DNA of 64,000 nt, taken from assembly GCA_004565275.1 (NCBI GenBank), contig SDOX01000001.1:682001-746000 (forward strand). Direction: 5' to 3'. The translations under genes were made by a program, and so were the position numbers. The notes beneath the pieces were generated by a model. That model searched no databases. It saw only the letters and a program-made list of their open reading frames with translations, and was not told where the DNA came from. This DNA is from Nannochloropsis salina CCMP1776 (taxonomy: Eukaryota; Sar; Eustigmatophyceae; Eustigmatales; Monodopsidaceae). This document shows positions 41,706 to 52,400 of this stretch, piece by piece; position 1 is the stretch's first letter, and every line of letters starts with the position of its first letter.

Positions 41706-42768
41706 TTATTGGATCTTGCCCTCTTTCCTCGTCCTGCTCTCAAAATTTATTATTGGACGCTCGGGCGCGGTCTCGCTGACGGTAAGAGTGAGCAGCTTGC
41801 CCGAGCTTGTCTCGTGGACAAGTAAGGGCAAATCTCCATAATCGTACTCCATTAAAAAACCACGGGCATGGCCGGAAGGAGCGTGAAGGATCCCAAATTG
41901 GTCGCTCTGCAGTAAGAGGATTGGCCCTGGTAAGCCTTGTCCTCTGCGCCACTCCATGGCATGGGCTAGCTGCACCACAGCATCGATAGTTGTGCCGTAT
42001 TCTAGCCCTTTTTTTTGCCAGGCTACCACTTGAATGCCATCCGCAAATCGAACTCCTGCCGCATAACGGATGGGATGCAGCTCGTCTTTGTCGTCTCTGC
42101 ATGCGAGAGAGGGAGGTAAAACGTTTTTGGTGTGCTTAAGCCTCTTTACGCCTCCAGAAGAAAATTGAAACGCACCTTGCCGTCGAATCAAGCACTTCAC
42201 GGTATAATTTCTCCTGAGGCCCACCATTCTGTGGGATTTCAATTCCTTTCGCGACAAAAGCTTCACCAGTTATCACCAATGTATTTCGATCAGTGTGTCG
42301 ATACAAGGATGCGTAGGGGTAAAGTGCACCAAGCGTCAGGCATCGGACATCTGTTGTAACGGCATTGGCCACAAGAATGCGCAGGTCATCTCCAGCCATA
42401 CTACTTAAAAACTCTTTGCATAGGATGCCCGGGAATAGGGCTTCGTGGGTCTGATCACTGACCACGTAAAGGCGCAGGAGCGTCACGGGGGGAGGCACGT
42501 GTCGGAGAGCTGCCAAGGCTGCACGCTCCGCACAAATGCTTCCACTGATCATGCAAGGCTCAGAGTTTGTCCCACAAACATGGTTGATGTCCCCTTGACC
42601 GTTTTTGTAGACGATGACTGCAACTACTCGAAAATGCGACTGGTAAGGCGGAATAAGCTTGGTGCGGTACTTATTGATCACTTTTAGCATATGGCAGGCT
42701 TCCGCTGCAATAGCGCCGTCTCCCTCTTCCTCGTTAAGATGGATCTTAAAGTCCGGTAGCGTTACCAT
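41706..42768 (-). CDS. Tandem cytidine-deaminase-fold protein
   Basis: Two exons, 42768-42176 and 42096-41706, over a 79-bp intron (GTGCGT...CAG) give 327 residues from MVTLPDFKIH. Two domains resemble the cytidine deaminase fold. The first shows the catalytic ICAERAALAAL motif (Cys zinc ligand, proton-shuttle Glu) preceded by NSEPCMISGS. The usual PCGxC is PGILC, so one of the three expected zinc cysteines is replaced by Gly. The second domain (YAAGVRFADGIQVVAWQKKG, LEYGTTIDAVVQLAHAM) lacks zinc ligands and may only dimerise, as in the E. coli Cdd C-terminal half. Cytidine deaminases convert cytidine to uridine in pyrimidine salvage. Because of the altered ligand, activity on the usual substrate is uncertain. 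It shares a 303-bp upstream region with the S1 protein. Confidence 0.65.
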
Positions 42769-43071
42769 TCTTTTTTCTTTGTGTGATTGTCGTGTAGGGG
42801 GTTGGACAAGTCGGTGCTGTAAGGAGATCGTATGATACTGGAGCGGAACGGCTTCAACGGCTCGATGCGGGCGACACATATACGCACAAACATTTCTATA
42901 ATATTATTCTTTCTCTTGCACTTACATGGAGGTTTTACATTTGTGCATCAATCATCTCATTTTCAGGATTGAAGGCTGTCGTATATTACCATCGGAGCTC
43001 AACAGGAACCACGGTTCTTGCCAGGGTGGGTTTCGGGTCTGAGGGAGACGACGGGAGGTTAGCTTTTAGAA
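42769..43071. promoter_or_regulatory. Putative bidirectional promoter (deaminase-like / S1 protein)
   Basis: About 300 bp between two divergent ATGs. AT-rich near 42.9 kb (ATAATATTATTC). No defined element recognised. Confidence 0.35.
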
Positions 43072-44445
43072 ATGCATCCCAGAATGATAAGAGTTGCAAT
43101 GTTTTTGGCGGCTGCGACCGTTAACTACGGGGATGCATTTGTCTATCAGTCAGCAAGGACATTGAGCATGCGCATACCATACGAAACACCGTGGCGGCGT
43201 CACACGAAAGTACCCGTGGCCAGACCTGGGGTCCACGCTCTATCTTCCCTACGCGTCAATCAACATCTTTCCGGCTCTGTCATCAGCTTGTACGAAGGAA
43301 CGGGGCACCGCAAGCTTTTCGTTGATGTTGGGGTCACGCGTACGGACGCGCGTGGCAGGCACTTTCCAGTCTTTGGGATGGTTCGGCTGCAAGGACCGTA
43401 TCAAAACAAGACGTACACGTATGGTCAGCAGGTGCAGGACCTGTACGTGCGGGCAGTCTTTCCAGAACCCGCACGCTTGTTCCTCAGTCTGACGCCTGTT
43501 TACAAACGGCCAGTCTCAGACGGGGCGGGAGAGCCATTGCCTGTGCATCGATTGCAAGATTTGAAGGTAGGGATGCCACTCTTAAACGCAACAGTGGTAA
43601 GTGTCACAGACAACTACTGCTTCCTCGACGCCGGGGTCGTTCGGGGCCAAACAGAGGCGGAGCATGTAAAAATGATGCATGATGGAGGCAAGGGTGGCGA
43701 GAAAGGGACGCCGCGTCGGAGATTGAGGCATCCCAAGCCCCGACCTTTGATAGGCCGGCTCTACAGGGGCGATTTGCTCGAGCAATACGCCCTGACCGAC
43801 AAGTTCAGGACCGCCACCACCAAGGCGATCCTGACCCCTGGAATGTCGCTGCCAGTGTATGTGAAAGGCGTACATCTCGACTCCTGGCAGTACAGCTTGA
43901 CCGTGGACCCGGGCATGACGGAGGAGAAGGCGGCGGCGCTCAAGGAGGAGAGGAAGGCGCAACTGAAGGCCCAAGCGTCCAAGCAGCCTGTGGACGCTCT
44001 ATTGATAGGGGAGTCGCGCAAGGGTGTGATAACAAAAATACTTCCCGGAGGGGTAAAGGTGGGGATTGGTGTGAAAATCACGGGATTCGTCCCGCTAGAC
44101 TCAGTATCCGAGGCCTATGGGGAAGAGATCAAGGACTTGAGCCGCGTCCTCGTGGTAGGGGGGAGGTTGCAGGTAGAGGTAGATGAAGTATCCGACGACG
44201 GAGAAAGAATCGATTTGCGTTGCTTGGAAGTATTTCCCCAGGTGGTGTCGACGAAAAAAACAGTTGGCAAGGCGGGAAAGGCCGAGCAGGCATCGGGTAG
44301 ACGGAAAGAGTCAGTCGGTAAAGGCGCAAAGAAGGGCGAACAAAAACGGATATCCAATCCTTCGTATGATGATGACAATGACGATGATGACTACGGGGAT
44401 GACGAGGATGACTACGATCGGCTTGGGTACGACGACGAGTGGTAA
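43072..44445 (+). CDS. Plastid-targeted S1 RNA-binding-domain protein
   Basis: An intronless frame of 457 residues. The N-terminus (MIRVAMFLAAATVNYGDAF) is a signal peptide ending in GDA-FVYQS, the Phe motif of ochrophyte plastid leaders, followed by a basic transit-like stretch. At least two, probably three, S1-type OB folds follow. The first is at about 60-140 (GSVISLYEGTG, KLFVDVGV). A second begins near MPLLNATVVSV and reads CFLDAGVVRGQ. The third is the clearest: GESRKGVITKILPGGVKVGI, then VKITGFVPLDSVSE and VGGRLQVEVDEV. The tail is Lys-rich, then a 30-residue Asp-rich end (DDDNDDDDYGDDEDD). Proteins with serial S1 domains bind RNA in ribosome, RNA-decay or RNA-processing complexes. This one may serve plastid translation or RNA metabolism (inference). 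Confidence 0.75.
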   Translation: MHPRMIRVAMFLAAATVNYGDAFVYQSARTLSMRIPYETPWRRHTKVPVARPGVHALSSLRVNQHLSGSVISLYEGTGHRKLFVDVGVTRTDARGRHFPVFGMVRLQGPYQNKTYTYGQQVQDLYVRAVFPEPARLFLSLTPVYKRPVSDGAGEPLPVHRLQDLKVGMPLLNATVVSVTDNYCFLDAGVVRGQTEAEHVKMMHDGGKGGEKGTPRRRLRHPKPRPLIGRLYRGDLLEQYALTDKFRTATTKAILTPGMSLPVYVKGVHLDSWQYSLTVDPGMTEEKAAALKEERKAQLKAQASKQPVDALLIGESRKGVITKILPGGVKVGIGVKITGFVPLDSVSEAYGEEIKDLSRVLVVGGRLQVEVDEVSDDGERIDLRCLEVFPQVVSTKKTVGKAGKAEQASGRRKESVGKGAKKGEQKRISNPSYDDDNDDDDYGDDEDDYDRLGYDDEW

Positions 44446-45162
44446 GGGAGGCGAGGTGAGGCAAGGAAGGACAAGCTACAAACATTTCATACACTACCAT
44501 GAGGAAGACAAAGCGTGAAATCAAAGGGGGGCTAGAAAATTAAAATCAAAGTATACGTGTGACTGAAGGACTTGAGAGATGCTCTCTCTACTCGTCGAGG
44601 CAGCGCGAGCCTCCTTCGCGGTAGCACAGAAAGCCCTCTGGCCAGGTATTGAACACCGCGAGCCTGGTTCTACGCGACCTTCTCTCTGTAAAAATCGCCA
44701 TATCTTTTTACGGAAGCCACCGTAGGGATGGAAGCTAGAAAAGGAGGGAAAAAGCATGGAGGCGAAGGCACGAGCGTGCGGATAGGGTGGCGGTCCGACA
44801 ACATGCATAGTCCTTGCTTACAAAATATCTTTGCGCGGACACTAAGACTCACCAACGAAAGTGATACGCCTACTTCGTCCCACCCGGTCCAGGAATTTTA
44901 CACGAGACAAAAGGAATACAATGATCTAGGAAGCCTCCGTGCTTACGTTCCTAGCGCTACGATCCCTCGCTCTTGCATACTTCACACTTTCCAGCGAGTA
45001 CTCATAGTATTCAACCTGGGGAGAGGATTTCAAGGGGCCGTGTCTCCGGGTGCTTTCCACAGTAGTGTATTCATTGTATTACTTCCCTCCAAAGTATCAT
45101 CACTGCTTAGCCCTTCTGCTTCACCTACACTTGTGTAGTCGACAGGCTGGACACCAAGCAGA
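44446..45162. other. Intergenic, no gene seen
   Basis: About 720 bp between the S1 protein and GT90. Frames of 95 codons (minus) and 136 codons (plus, 44728-45138) overlap each other and show no recognisable family. Confidence 0.45.
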
Positions 45163-47163
45163 ATGCGGCCCATGGCCGTGGGCCGAAACAAACGGGTGCC
45201 GATTTACCAAGCATTTCAATTAACGAATGGCAAGATGAGGGAGAAGCTTGTCATCTGCTTTATCGTAGTGGGATTTGTGTTCATTATGCAACAGGTGCTA
45301 ACAAAGGTGAGAGATTTTATGTGCCATCGGGCTTCCCCGCGCGTGAATTCGCCTCCCTTCATGAAGCGGTATTTGATTTTTTTCGGTACGAAAAAGACGC
45401 AGGTGATTTCAGTTTCTTCTTCCGCAAAAGATAAAACTGGTAGCGTTACTCTTCAAAGCTCAAATGAAGAAACGAGGCCATTACATGCAACTTATGGGGA
45501 GGATGAGAAAGTGGCGGCGGTAGAGATGCCCTTATTGAAAACTGGGCCGGATCCCAGCCTTCTGCCACCACGGGCAGACCAAGATTTGCGTTCACCCGAT
45601 CAGCCATGGCCTAAGCCTTTATCCTTAGCGGAGACATCGTTTTGGTTGAATTTACTGGGCAATTACACTGAGGCCGCGCCTGCAAGAAAACTGAGGATGG
45701 CGTCAGACGGGTAAGTGAATGAGACTGCGCTTGAACACTAAGTGCTCGAGTTTCCATGATTCGAGAGCCTACGACAGATAAGAAACATAATCGTGCTACA
45801 ACATCTCTGTCTCCCATGTGACGCTATCTTCTCGATTTCATGCCCAGGGCGGTGCCCGAGCCAATCAACATTAAGCAATGGGTGGGACAAGGAAAATGCA
45901 AGCACGCAAGCATGTATCTGGGCCTCATTCTGGATAGATTGCGACCATGGAGTCAGGGAGGGATTACACAAAGCGTGATAGACGAAGCGGTTTGCATTGG
46001 GAAAAAACGCAGTGACTTCGCCTCTCTCTCGTATCAAATATTGGATGGTGAAGTGTATGCCAGGGCTGAGGGCGACACTTTGAACATCGGCGAATATGCG
46101 AGGCTTATTCTGGACGTGCTTCAGGTCTTAAAGATACCGGACATGGAGTTTGGGGTTTTCAGTGGTCGCGATCTGCCGGTTATGCTACGGCATGAAGTAC
46201 ATCCTATCTTCGCTTACGCCAGCGCCGAGGCCTTCAGCGAGATGCTGTTGCCTTGTCCCTGGTACGTCTTGCCGGCAGCCGAAGAGGTAGATGCACGGTC
46301 ACCATCGTGGAGGCCAGATGGCCTGGAGGACTTCCGAAAAAGGCCAGGAAAGTACGTCAAGGGGCCAAGGAAAAGTGGGGGAGGAGTCTCGAGGATCATG
46401 GTTATGCCCAGCCGATCGATTTCGTAGAAGATTGTAGGAGGAAAGTGCCGTGCCAGGAGTTCTTTCTTATTTTCGCCACAACCACAGGATTTTTTGGCGC
46501 GGAAGCCCCAATGATTTTGTGCCCTATGAGCCCGCAACCCTGAGATTTGCACCCCGCATGAAACTGGTCGAGGCAAGCCATCAATGTCCCGACCTTTTGG
46601 ATGCCCACGTCAGCTCCTCCCTGTCGCTTTTAGCCTTGTTGCCTGCCGAAGAAGAGTGCAAGCTCTATCTTCGCTGGAACGTGTCGACTCCAGCAGGTAT
46701 CTTGGCCGCGGAGGGATGCTCGAAAGAAACTGTCGATGAGTACCGCAGGCAGCATGAATCCGACAGGAGGACGAGTGGCGAGGCCCAGCAAGAGAGCCGA
46801 TACGCCCTCAACATAGATGGAACTGGCTTTTCGGAGAGATACGCCTCCCAACTGTTAAACAATCAACTGGTGTTCAAGGTGGACACTCCTTTTTTTAATT
46901 TCTACAGCCGTTTTTTCTTGCCTTACGAGCATTACGTTCCGGTCAGGTACGATCTATCAGATTTGAAAGACAAGATTTTATGGGCAAACGAAAATATTGA
47001 AGAAGCCCATCGGATCATGTCGCAAGGGGCCAGAAGAGCTCATGCAATATTCCACCCGAACGAGGTCATGTGCTACACAGGCCTTGCTTTGGCTGCCTTT
47101 GGGCGACTTTTGGCCTATGACATCCCTAAGAGGCCAAGGGAGGGTTACGACCAGTACTTGTAA
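45163..47163 (+). CDS. GT90/CAP10-type glycosyltransferase, type II membrane protein
   Basis: Modelled as three exons: 45163-45710, 45848-46286 and 46438-47163, 570 residues. The first junction (GTAAGT donor, phase 2) is firm. The second is less so: GAG|GTAGAT with TTGTAG|GAGG keeps phase 0, but a GTACGT donor at 46352 is also present and would need a different acceptor. An N-terminal hydrophobic segment (LVICFIVVGFVFIMQQVL) is a signal anchor. The catalytic half has HRIFWRGSPND, the CAP10 arginine/serine motif, then NIDGTGFSERYASQLL, LVFKVDTPFFNFYS and YEHYVPVRYDLSDLK, all standard in GT90. Family members include O-glucosyl/xylosyltransferases (POGLUT) and fungal CAP10. The substrate is unknown; ER or Golgi lumen is expected. 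Confidence 0.82.
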
Positions 47164-47530
47164 ATACGCAATTGCAAGAGAAGGCGGCTTTGAAAGAACC
47201 ATATGAAAAAAAGTATAAAAAGTGAGGAGCAAACCAACTCTCAACCAGTCTCTGCTTTGCATAGCATCATCTGTGGAGGCGTGGTAAAGAAGCAATGTAT
47301 ACATTTCCACTGAAAACCAACTTGTCCTTGCGTTTAGACGACGATATAGATACATACTGCGGCACTATATGTGTGTATATTCTTCATGTAGAGCGCGATT
47401 TCTTAGAAATCAATATTTCCTGCCTCATTCAGTAAAAATATGCTGTAAAGCTTTTTCTTTAAATGAGAATAATTTCCCCTTCACAGATGTAAGATATAGA
47501 ACATGTCTGTAAATCTTCGGTTCCTGTTCA
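47164..47530. other. Convergent 3' region
   Basis: About 370 bp between the GT90 and CorA stops. AT-rich; no gene seen. Confidence 0.5.
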
Positions 47531-50500
47531 CTACAAATAGGACAGATGCCTCCTGAAGAAGTACCAAGACACGGAGAAGAGCGTCGCGGCCATACACCAG
47601 AAGAAAAGGTAGCCCCGCGGCCAAAGAAGCTCAGGCATGGTTGGTTCTCCCTCCTTGTTCATGAAATTCATCTGTTTCGTATCGAGGACGACAGAGATTT
47701 GGTGTGTTAGTCTCGAGACAAAATCTCTGTGTGACTGCCCCCTCAATGCCTCCCCCAACGTACCCCGTACACGCCCGTCAGAAACTGAAGCGGCACGAAC
47801 ATTGTCGTGACGACTGTGAGCGTGTACAGCACCTCGTTGGTGCGCTGGTCCTACGTTTGGAGGGAAATGTGTGCAACTTGTGAGTTCAGGAAGTCATAGG
47901 GGAGAAAGCAGCCAACAAAGGCCGGGTCAATGGTACGATCGATTGCACGCCTAAGCCCAGGGCGACCTGACGAGTCCCAAGCACAGCCCTCCCTTTTCCC
48001 TTCCCCCCCTCCCCCCCCCCCCGACTGTTACCCTCAAACTCTTGAATTCCTCCTTGGTCGAGTCGCACATCTCGATGCAGCCGCCTATCTCCTCCAGCCC
48101 TCGAACCACGTGATCGAGGACATCTTCCAGGTACACTTTCATGTCCTGTCCAATCTGCTCGTCGTCCATCAGATGCCGCACCACCGCGGTCATGGGCCGG
48201 ATACGGCGTTGCAGGCGTTGCAGCTCGCTTTTCATCCCGAGCACGAGACGCATGTGTTCCTGCAGGGGTCGAACGAGAAACGTAGACGAGAATTTGAGGA
48301 ACCGTGAGGGCACTGACGTCCTCGCACCTTCCTAAAATCCGGTCGTGAACCCCGGTATGTGTCCGGAGCACCCAAGACGTGGAAGTCGCACCGCAACACG
48401 GCGTGGTCGGGGCCACCTACGAGGTCTCACCTCCCTCGTCTTTCCCTTACCTTCTTGAAAGTGCTCTCGTTGCGATGTAGCTGAGCCTGAAAGAGCCGAA
48501 CCCGGGTCCGGTATGCCTGGGCGATGGGGATGAGGAAATCCACCACCTCGTCCAGGATCCGGTACAGCAAATGCTTGCTGTTGCCCTGCCGCAAGGTAGA
48601 GTAGTCGACCTTCAACGCCGTCACCAGTCTCTCAAAAATGTGGCCATGGGAGAAGGAGGAATTGGCGCCGCCGACGCCGCTGTAGGGGGACGTCGATCCG
48701 CTCTCTTGTCCGTCCCACCCGTAGCGGACATGGTGCTCATAGTGGGAAGCCGCCATGGAGTCGTCCTTGATCAGCCCGTCCTCCCCACTGTCGAGGTCAC
48801 TGGCTTCACGACCGCCTCCGCGACGAAAGCGTAAGCCATGGGTGCTCGCAGAGCCCCCCACGAAGGAGGAGTTCCCCCCTTTGGCCATGGATGCCGATGA
48901 TTCGGTCCGGCTGCCCATGCCTTTCCATTCCTCCCCAGCCCCTTTCTTCCCCCCCGGGCCTTCCTCGCCTTGAAGCATCTCGTCCGTCTCGCTGTTGAAT
49001 GTCTCCCATTTTCCGTGCAGGGAGATCAAAGTGTCGTACGAAGGAGCGCCCGCCATGAAAATGCACAGCTTGCTCCACTCCACCCGGAAGTGAAAGTCGG
49101 ACCACGACTCTTTCCCTTTGTGGCGGCGATCGTTCGGCGAGGCCTGCCCCGAGCCCTGAAGCCCCCCGCGCTCCCTCTGACCCGTGGCCCCATGCGCCAA
49201 GAGAGCAGCCGCTTCGGCCGTGGATTTGATGATACTCGAGTAGCGGCGTCGCTGCTGGCGAAGGGTTTTCAAGGCCTGAAAAGCCCCGAGGGACAGGAGG
49301 GAGGGGACGGGAGAGGGGGTGGAAGAGAAAAGGAGAAAAGGTCGGAAAGAACGCTTTGGAGGCCAGAGCAGCTCCACGGGTGCAGGAAAATAAAGAACTT
49401 TTCTCCCTTCACCGTCCCCTCACGTACCTCCCGGCTCTCCCGCGTCAGCCTAAAGAAGGGCATGACAATGAAATAGTGGCAGCCGTACTTGTTCACCTTG
49501 GGCTGTTGATCCTCCAGTTTCAGTGCGTCCTCCACGCAGAGAGGGTGCAGGCTGTACTTAATCGCGAAACGGAGGATGGTAAGGCGATCCAAGCCTTCCA
49601 AGTGCAGCCAGCGCATCATGAAATCCTTCGGGTCTCGATGCGTAGTGAAGAAAGCGTAGGTGTCCGCGACGGGAATTTCGGCAGAGTACGTCTTCTCGTT
49701 GTAGTCCAAAGAGGAGAATTTGACCACTTCCATCCGCCCCTGGCCGGTGGAGTTCTTCCTCCCCCCGTTCTCGCCTTCCTCGTCCTCGTCCACCAGGAAA
49801 TAGGCCGGACATGTCGTCCCATAATCGGGGTAAAGCGCAGGGGTAATCCGCCCGTCCGAAAACCCCCCAACCGCGATACTCAATTCGCTGCCAACGTGGA
49901 GACCGCGGCTTTCGTCCCCAACACCCGCTCCTGAATGCAATTTGGGAGCCGATCCAGCAAGGGTGGACAGACCGTTTTTGATTACTTCCTCCACCCCCTC
50001 TGCAGGGAGGCCCTCTGCTCCCCCTCCCTGTTCAGTGGTCGGCGCCATTTCACCTGCTGCCCGACTAAACGGAAGAGGACTGCGGCTTTGCGTGAACCTC
50101 CCATGTTCCCCCCTCTCCTCTATCCGGTCTTTGGTCGCCAGCTGTCCTTGTCGCATGGCCATGGGAGGAAGGAAGAGCAACTCCATCTTCAGGCGTTGCA
50201 CGATCCGCTTGAAAGCCGCAAAGGTGATCCGATTCTCATCTTTTCTCCCCCCTCTCCCTTTCCGCGCACTCAATTGTCCACTGGTCACACCGCGCCTGCC
50301 CCCCGCTAGCTCAGGACCAAGCCCTTCCCCTTCTTCCTCGCTCTCTGCCCCTCCGGCCCCCTCTCTGTTGGTCGTGATCTTCTCACAGGTCTCCCACAGC
50401 AACTCAAACTCACGCGTGCCTTCCAAATTGGTAAATCCCTGTTGAGCCAGGCCTTGCAGCAATTCAGGCTTGCTCAGACGTCCATCGAAGTCCCTACCAG

Positions 50501-50863
50501 TGCCCGATGACACGAAGAGGAAGGGAGTGAAAGATCATCAGCCAGGCATTTCGGAGGGGTACGGACGCCCCCAAGGCCGCCTGAACCTACAGCTTTGGCT
50601 CTCTCCCCCGATCATTTTCTCCATACGCTTAACCCTCTCCATTTCCTCGATACGTACCTGTCAAAGGCGTCATATAAGTTTCGGAGCCGGCCGTCCGTCA
50701 CATCGATCACTTCCTGCACGTCTGGGGAGTAGACGTCAATTGGCAGCCCATGTTGCGCGATCGTGGACCACACGGACGCATCCAGCCCATCGAGTTGATC
50801 CACCGAGAAAATCTGCGTTGACGTGTTGCGTAAAGCAAGTGGGGGCTGCATACAGTAAGACAT
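47531..50863 (-). CDS. CorA-type Mg2+ channel with N-terminal EF-hand
   Basis: Six exons: 50863-50658, 50493-49428, 49275-48451, 48259-48032, 47850-47764 and 47671-47531. Every junction is GT-AG and phases agree, giving 850 residues. Residues 68-79 are DRDFDGRLSKPE, a textbook EF-hand loop (acidic at 1, 3 and 5, Gly at 6, Glu at 12) split by the first intron. A partner hand, interrupted by a Glu/Gly-rich insertion, ends ENRITFAAFKRIV. The CorA cytosolic domain includes LHPLCVEDALKLEDQQPKVN; the long stalk helix includes VYLEDVLDHVVRGLEEI. TM1 is LTVVTTMFVPLQFLTGVY and the selectivity motif Gly-Met-Asn lies at 804-806, split by the last intron. TM2 is YLFFWCMAATLFSVSWYFF. A large Ser/Gly-rich insertion (about 520-650) sits inside the cytosolic domain. 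No leader peptide is obvious, so the membrane is unknown. Confidence 0.88.
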
Positions 50864-52400
50864 TGGTCCCGCCGAGACTATGGAGAAATGCTTGGATCAG
50901 CAGCTTGCTTAAACTTTTGAGAGCGTAGCGCGAATGAGTCTGCGCGGCCTGGCACGCAGTGACTAGGGAGGTTTCTGAACCCTTCGAGATGTGAAGCACT
51001 GCAAGCGCTGGTCAAAAGGTCTGTGCATCAAGGCCGCGACACTGACGGGACGGACTCGGGAGGGACTGTCATGGGGTATAGGATGGGAGGCATGAGTGAA
51101 TATTCTCAGTCGCTGTTAGATGCCTCAATAGCTCACGCGCACCACTCAGCAAGGCCGCAACAGCAATTCAGAGTACCCTCCTGTGTCTGCAACGACGTGA
51201 ACCGCCACGTCTGCGGGATAGGCAGCATGAAATCAAGGCCATGAAAAGCCCTGCGTGTCGCCCATCCAAACGTGAGTCTGGCGAGCCCTTAACGCGAAAT
51301 ACCGCACCCGAGTCCGAGTTGAAAAGGCCAAGGACTGCGTGCAAAGTTTCCAAGATCACCTCTCTTACCGGGGTGTTGTATGTGAAACACATGGCTCTAT
51401 GCGCACAGCCTATCGATCGGTGGACGTGGAGATTTGCATGTGTTGTTGCTTGGCACTCAGAGTCCTCTCCCTTTTACCGTAGTCGTCCTGGCCGTTAAGC
51501 GTTCAAGCCCAAAATCCAGTTTTTTTTGCAATAAAATTGACCGAAACGTTATGCAGAAGAAAAATAGCTTTTTATGACACAGTGCAAGTCTGGCAGCGCG
51601 CTCCAAGAGAATGAAGACGCACTTCGCCGTGAGATCAAATGATGCAATCTGAAAGCTCCCCTCAAACAAAAAGAAAGTGGGTGCGAGTGATCCAGGATCT
51701 ATGCTTACAAATGTACATATGTGCAATACAGGAAATCCATTTCCCACAAGAAGAGGCTGTTGTCTAAAAGGGAATTTCCCCTTGCAATCTAAAAAATTTA
51801 GAGTGGATGAATCTTATTTCAATGAAATCAACTACTCATTATCAAATGAATGTGGGCATAACATCTGCTTCTGCACAAATATGTACTGTACGTAGCGGCA
51901 GTAAGGTTACCTATGCGTCGCCACCTTTTGTTCATATTTTCCCGGGTATGTACAAGTGATGTCTAAGCACGCCAAATCTTTCGGACGTTTTACATGCCTA
52001 TCTCCTGATTGCCGTCGCTGCGCAAAATCGCCCAGCTTCTCCAGATTAGTTCCTTCGTGTCACATCGTGTATTTTCTAGAGAGGGAGGCTGAATGCTTCA
52101 ATTCTCTTGCCGTTCATGTCCCCATTTATCGTCTTCCACTACTTCTTACATCGTGCTTTACCCTTTTTTCGGACTATTGACTGCTCAATGATACTTTCGG
52201 AGTTGCTCTCATCGCGAAAACTGCAACCTGCACATGAATTACACTAATTCTGTTCTATTTACCTCATTGCGAACTAAGTCACCTCGACGACACCGAAGTT
52301 TTCCCGCGATCTACGCGGAATGACGGTACGGCTGGGCTCTCTGAGCATCGCCTTGATCTTCTCATTTCGTCCATAGTGCCGATACGCATGTCCCACCCGC
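50864..52400. other. Gene-poor interval
   Basis: About 1.5 kb between the CorA start and the next minus-strand stop. Several 70-96-codon frames on both strands overlap each other without family resemblance. AT-rich from 51.5 to 52.2 kb. An upstream CorA exon could lie here. Confidence 0.45.

Noticed and set aside
46287-46427. Continuation of GT90 exon 2 through to its in-frame stop
   Set aside because: It ends before the conserved HRIFWRGS block, which lies in another frame after an acceptor; an intron explains it better.
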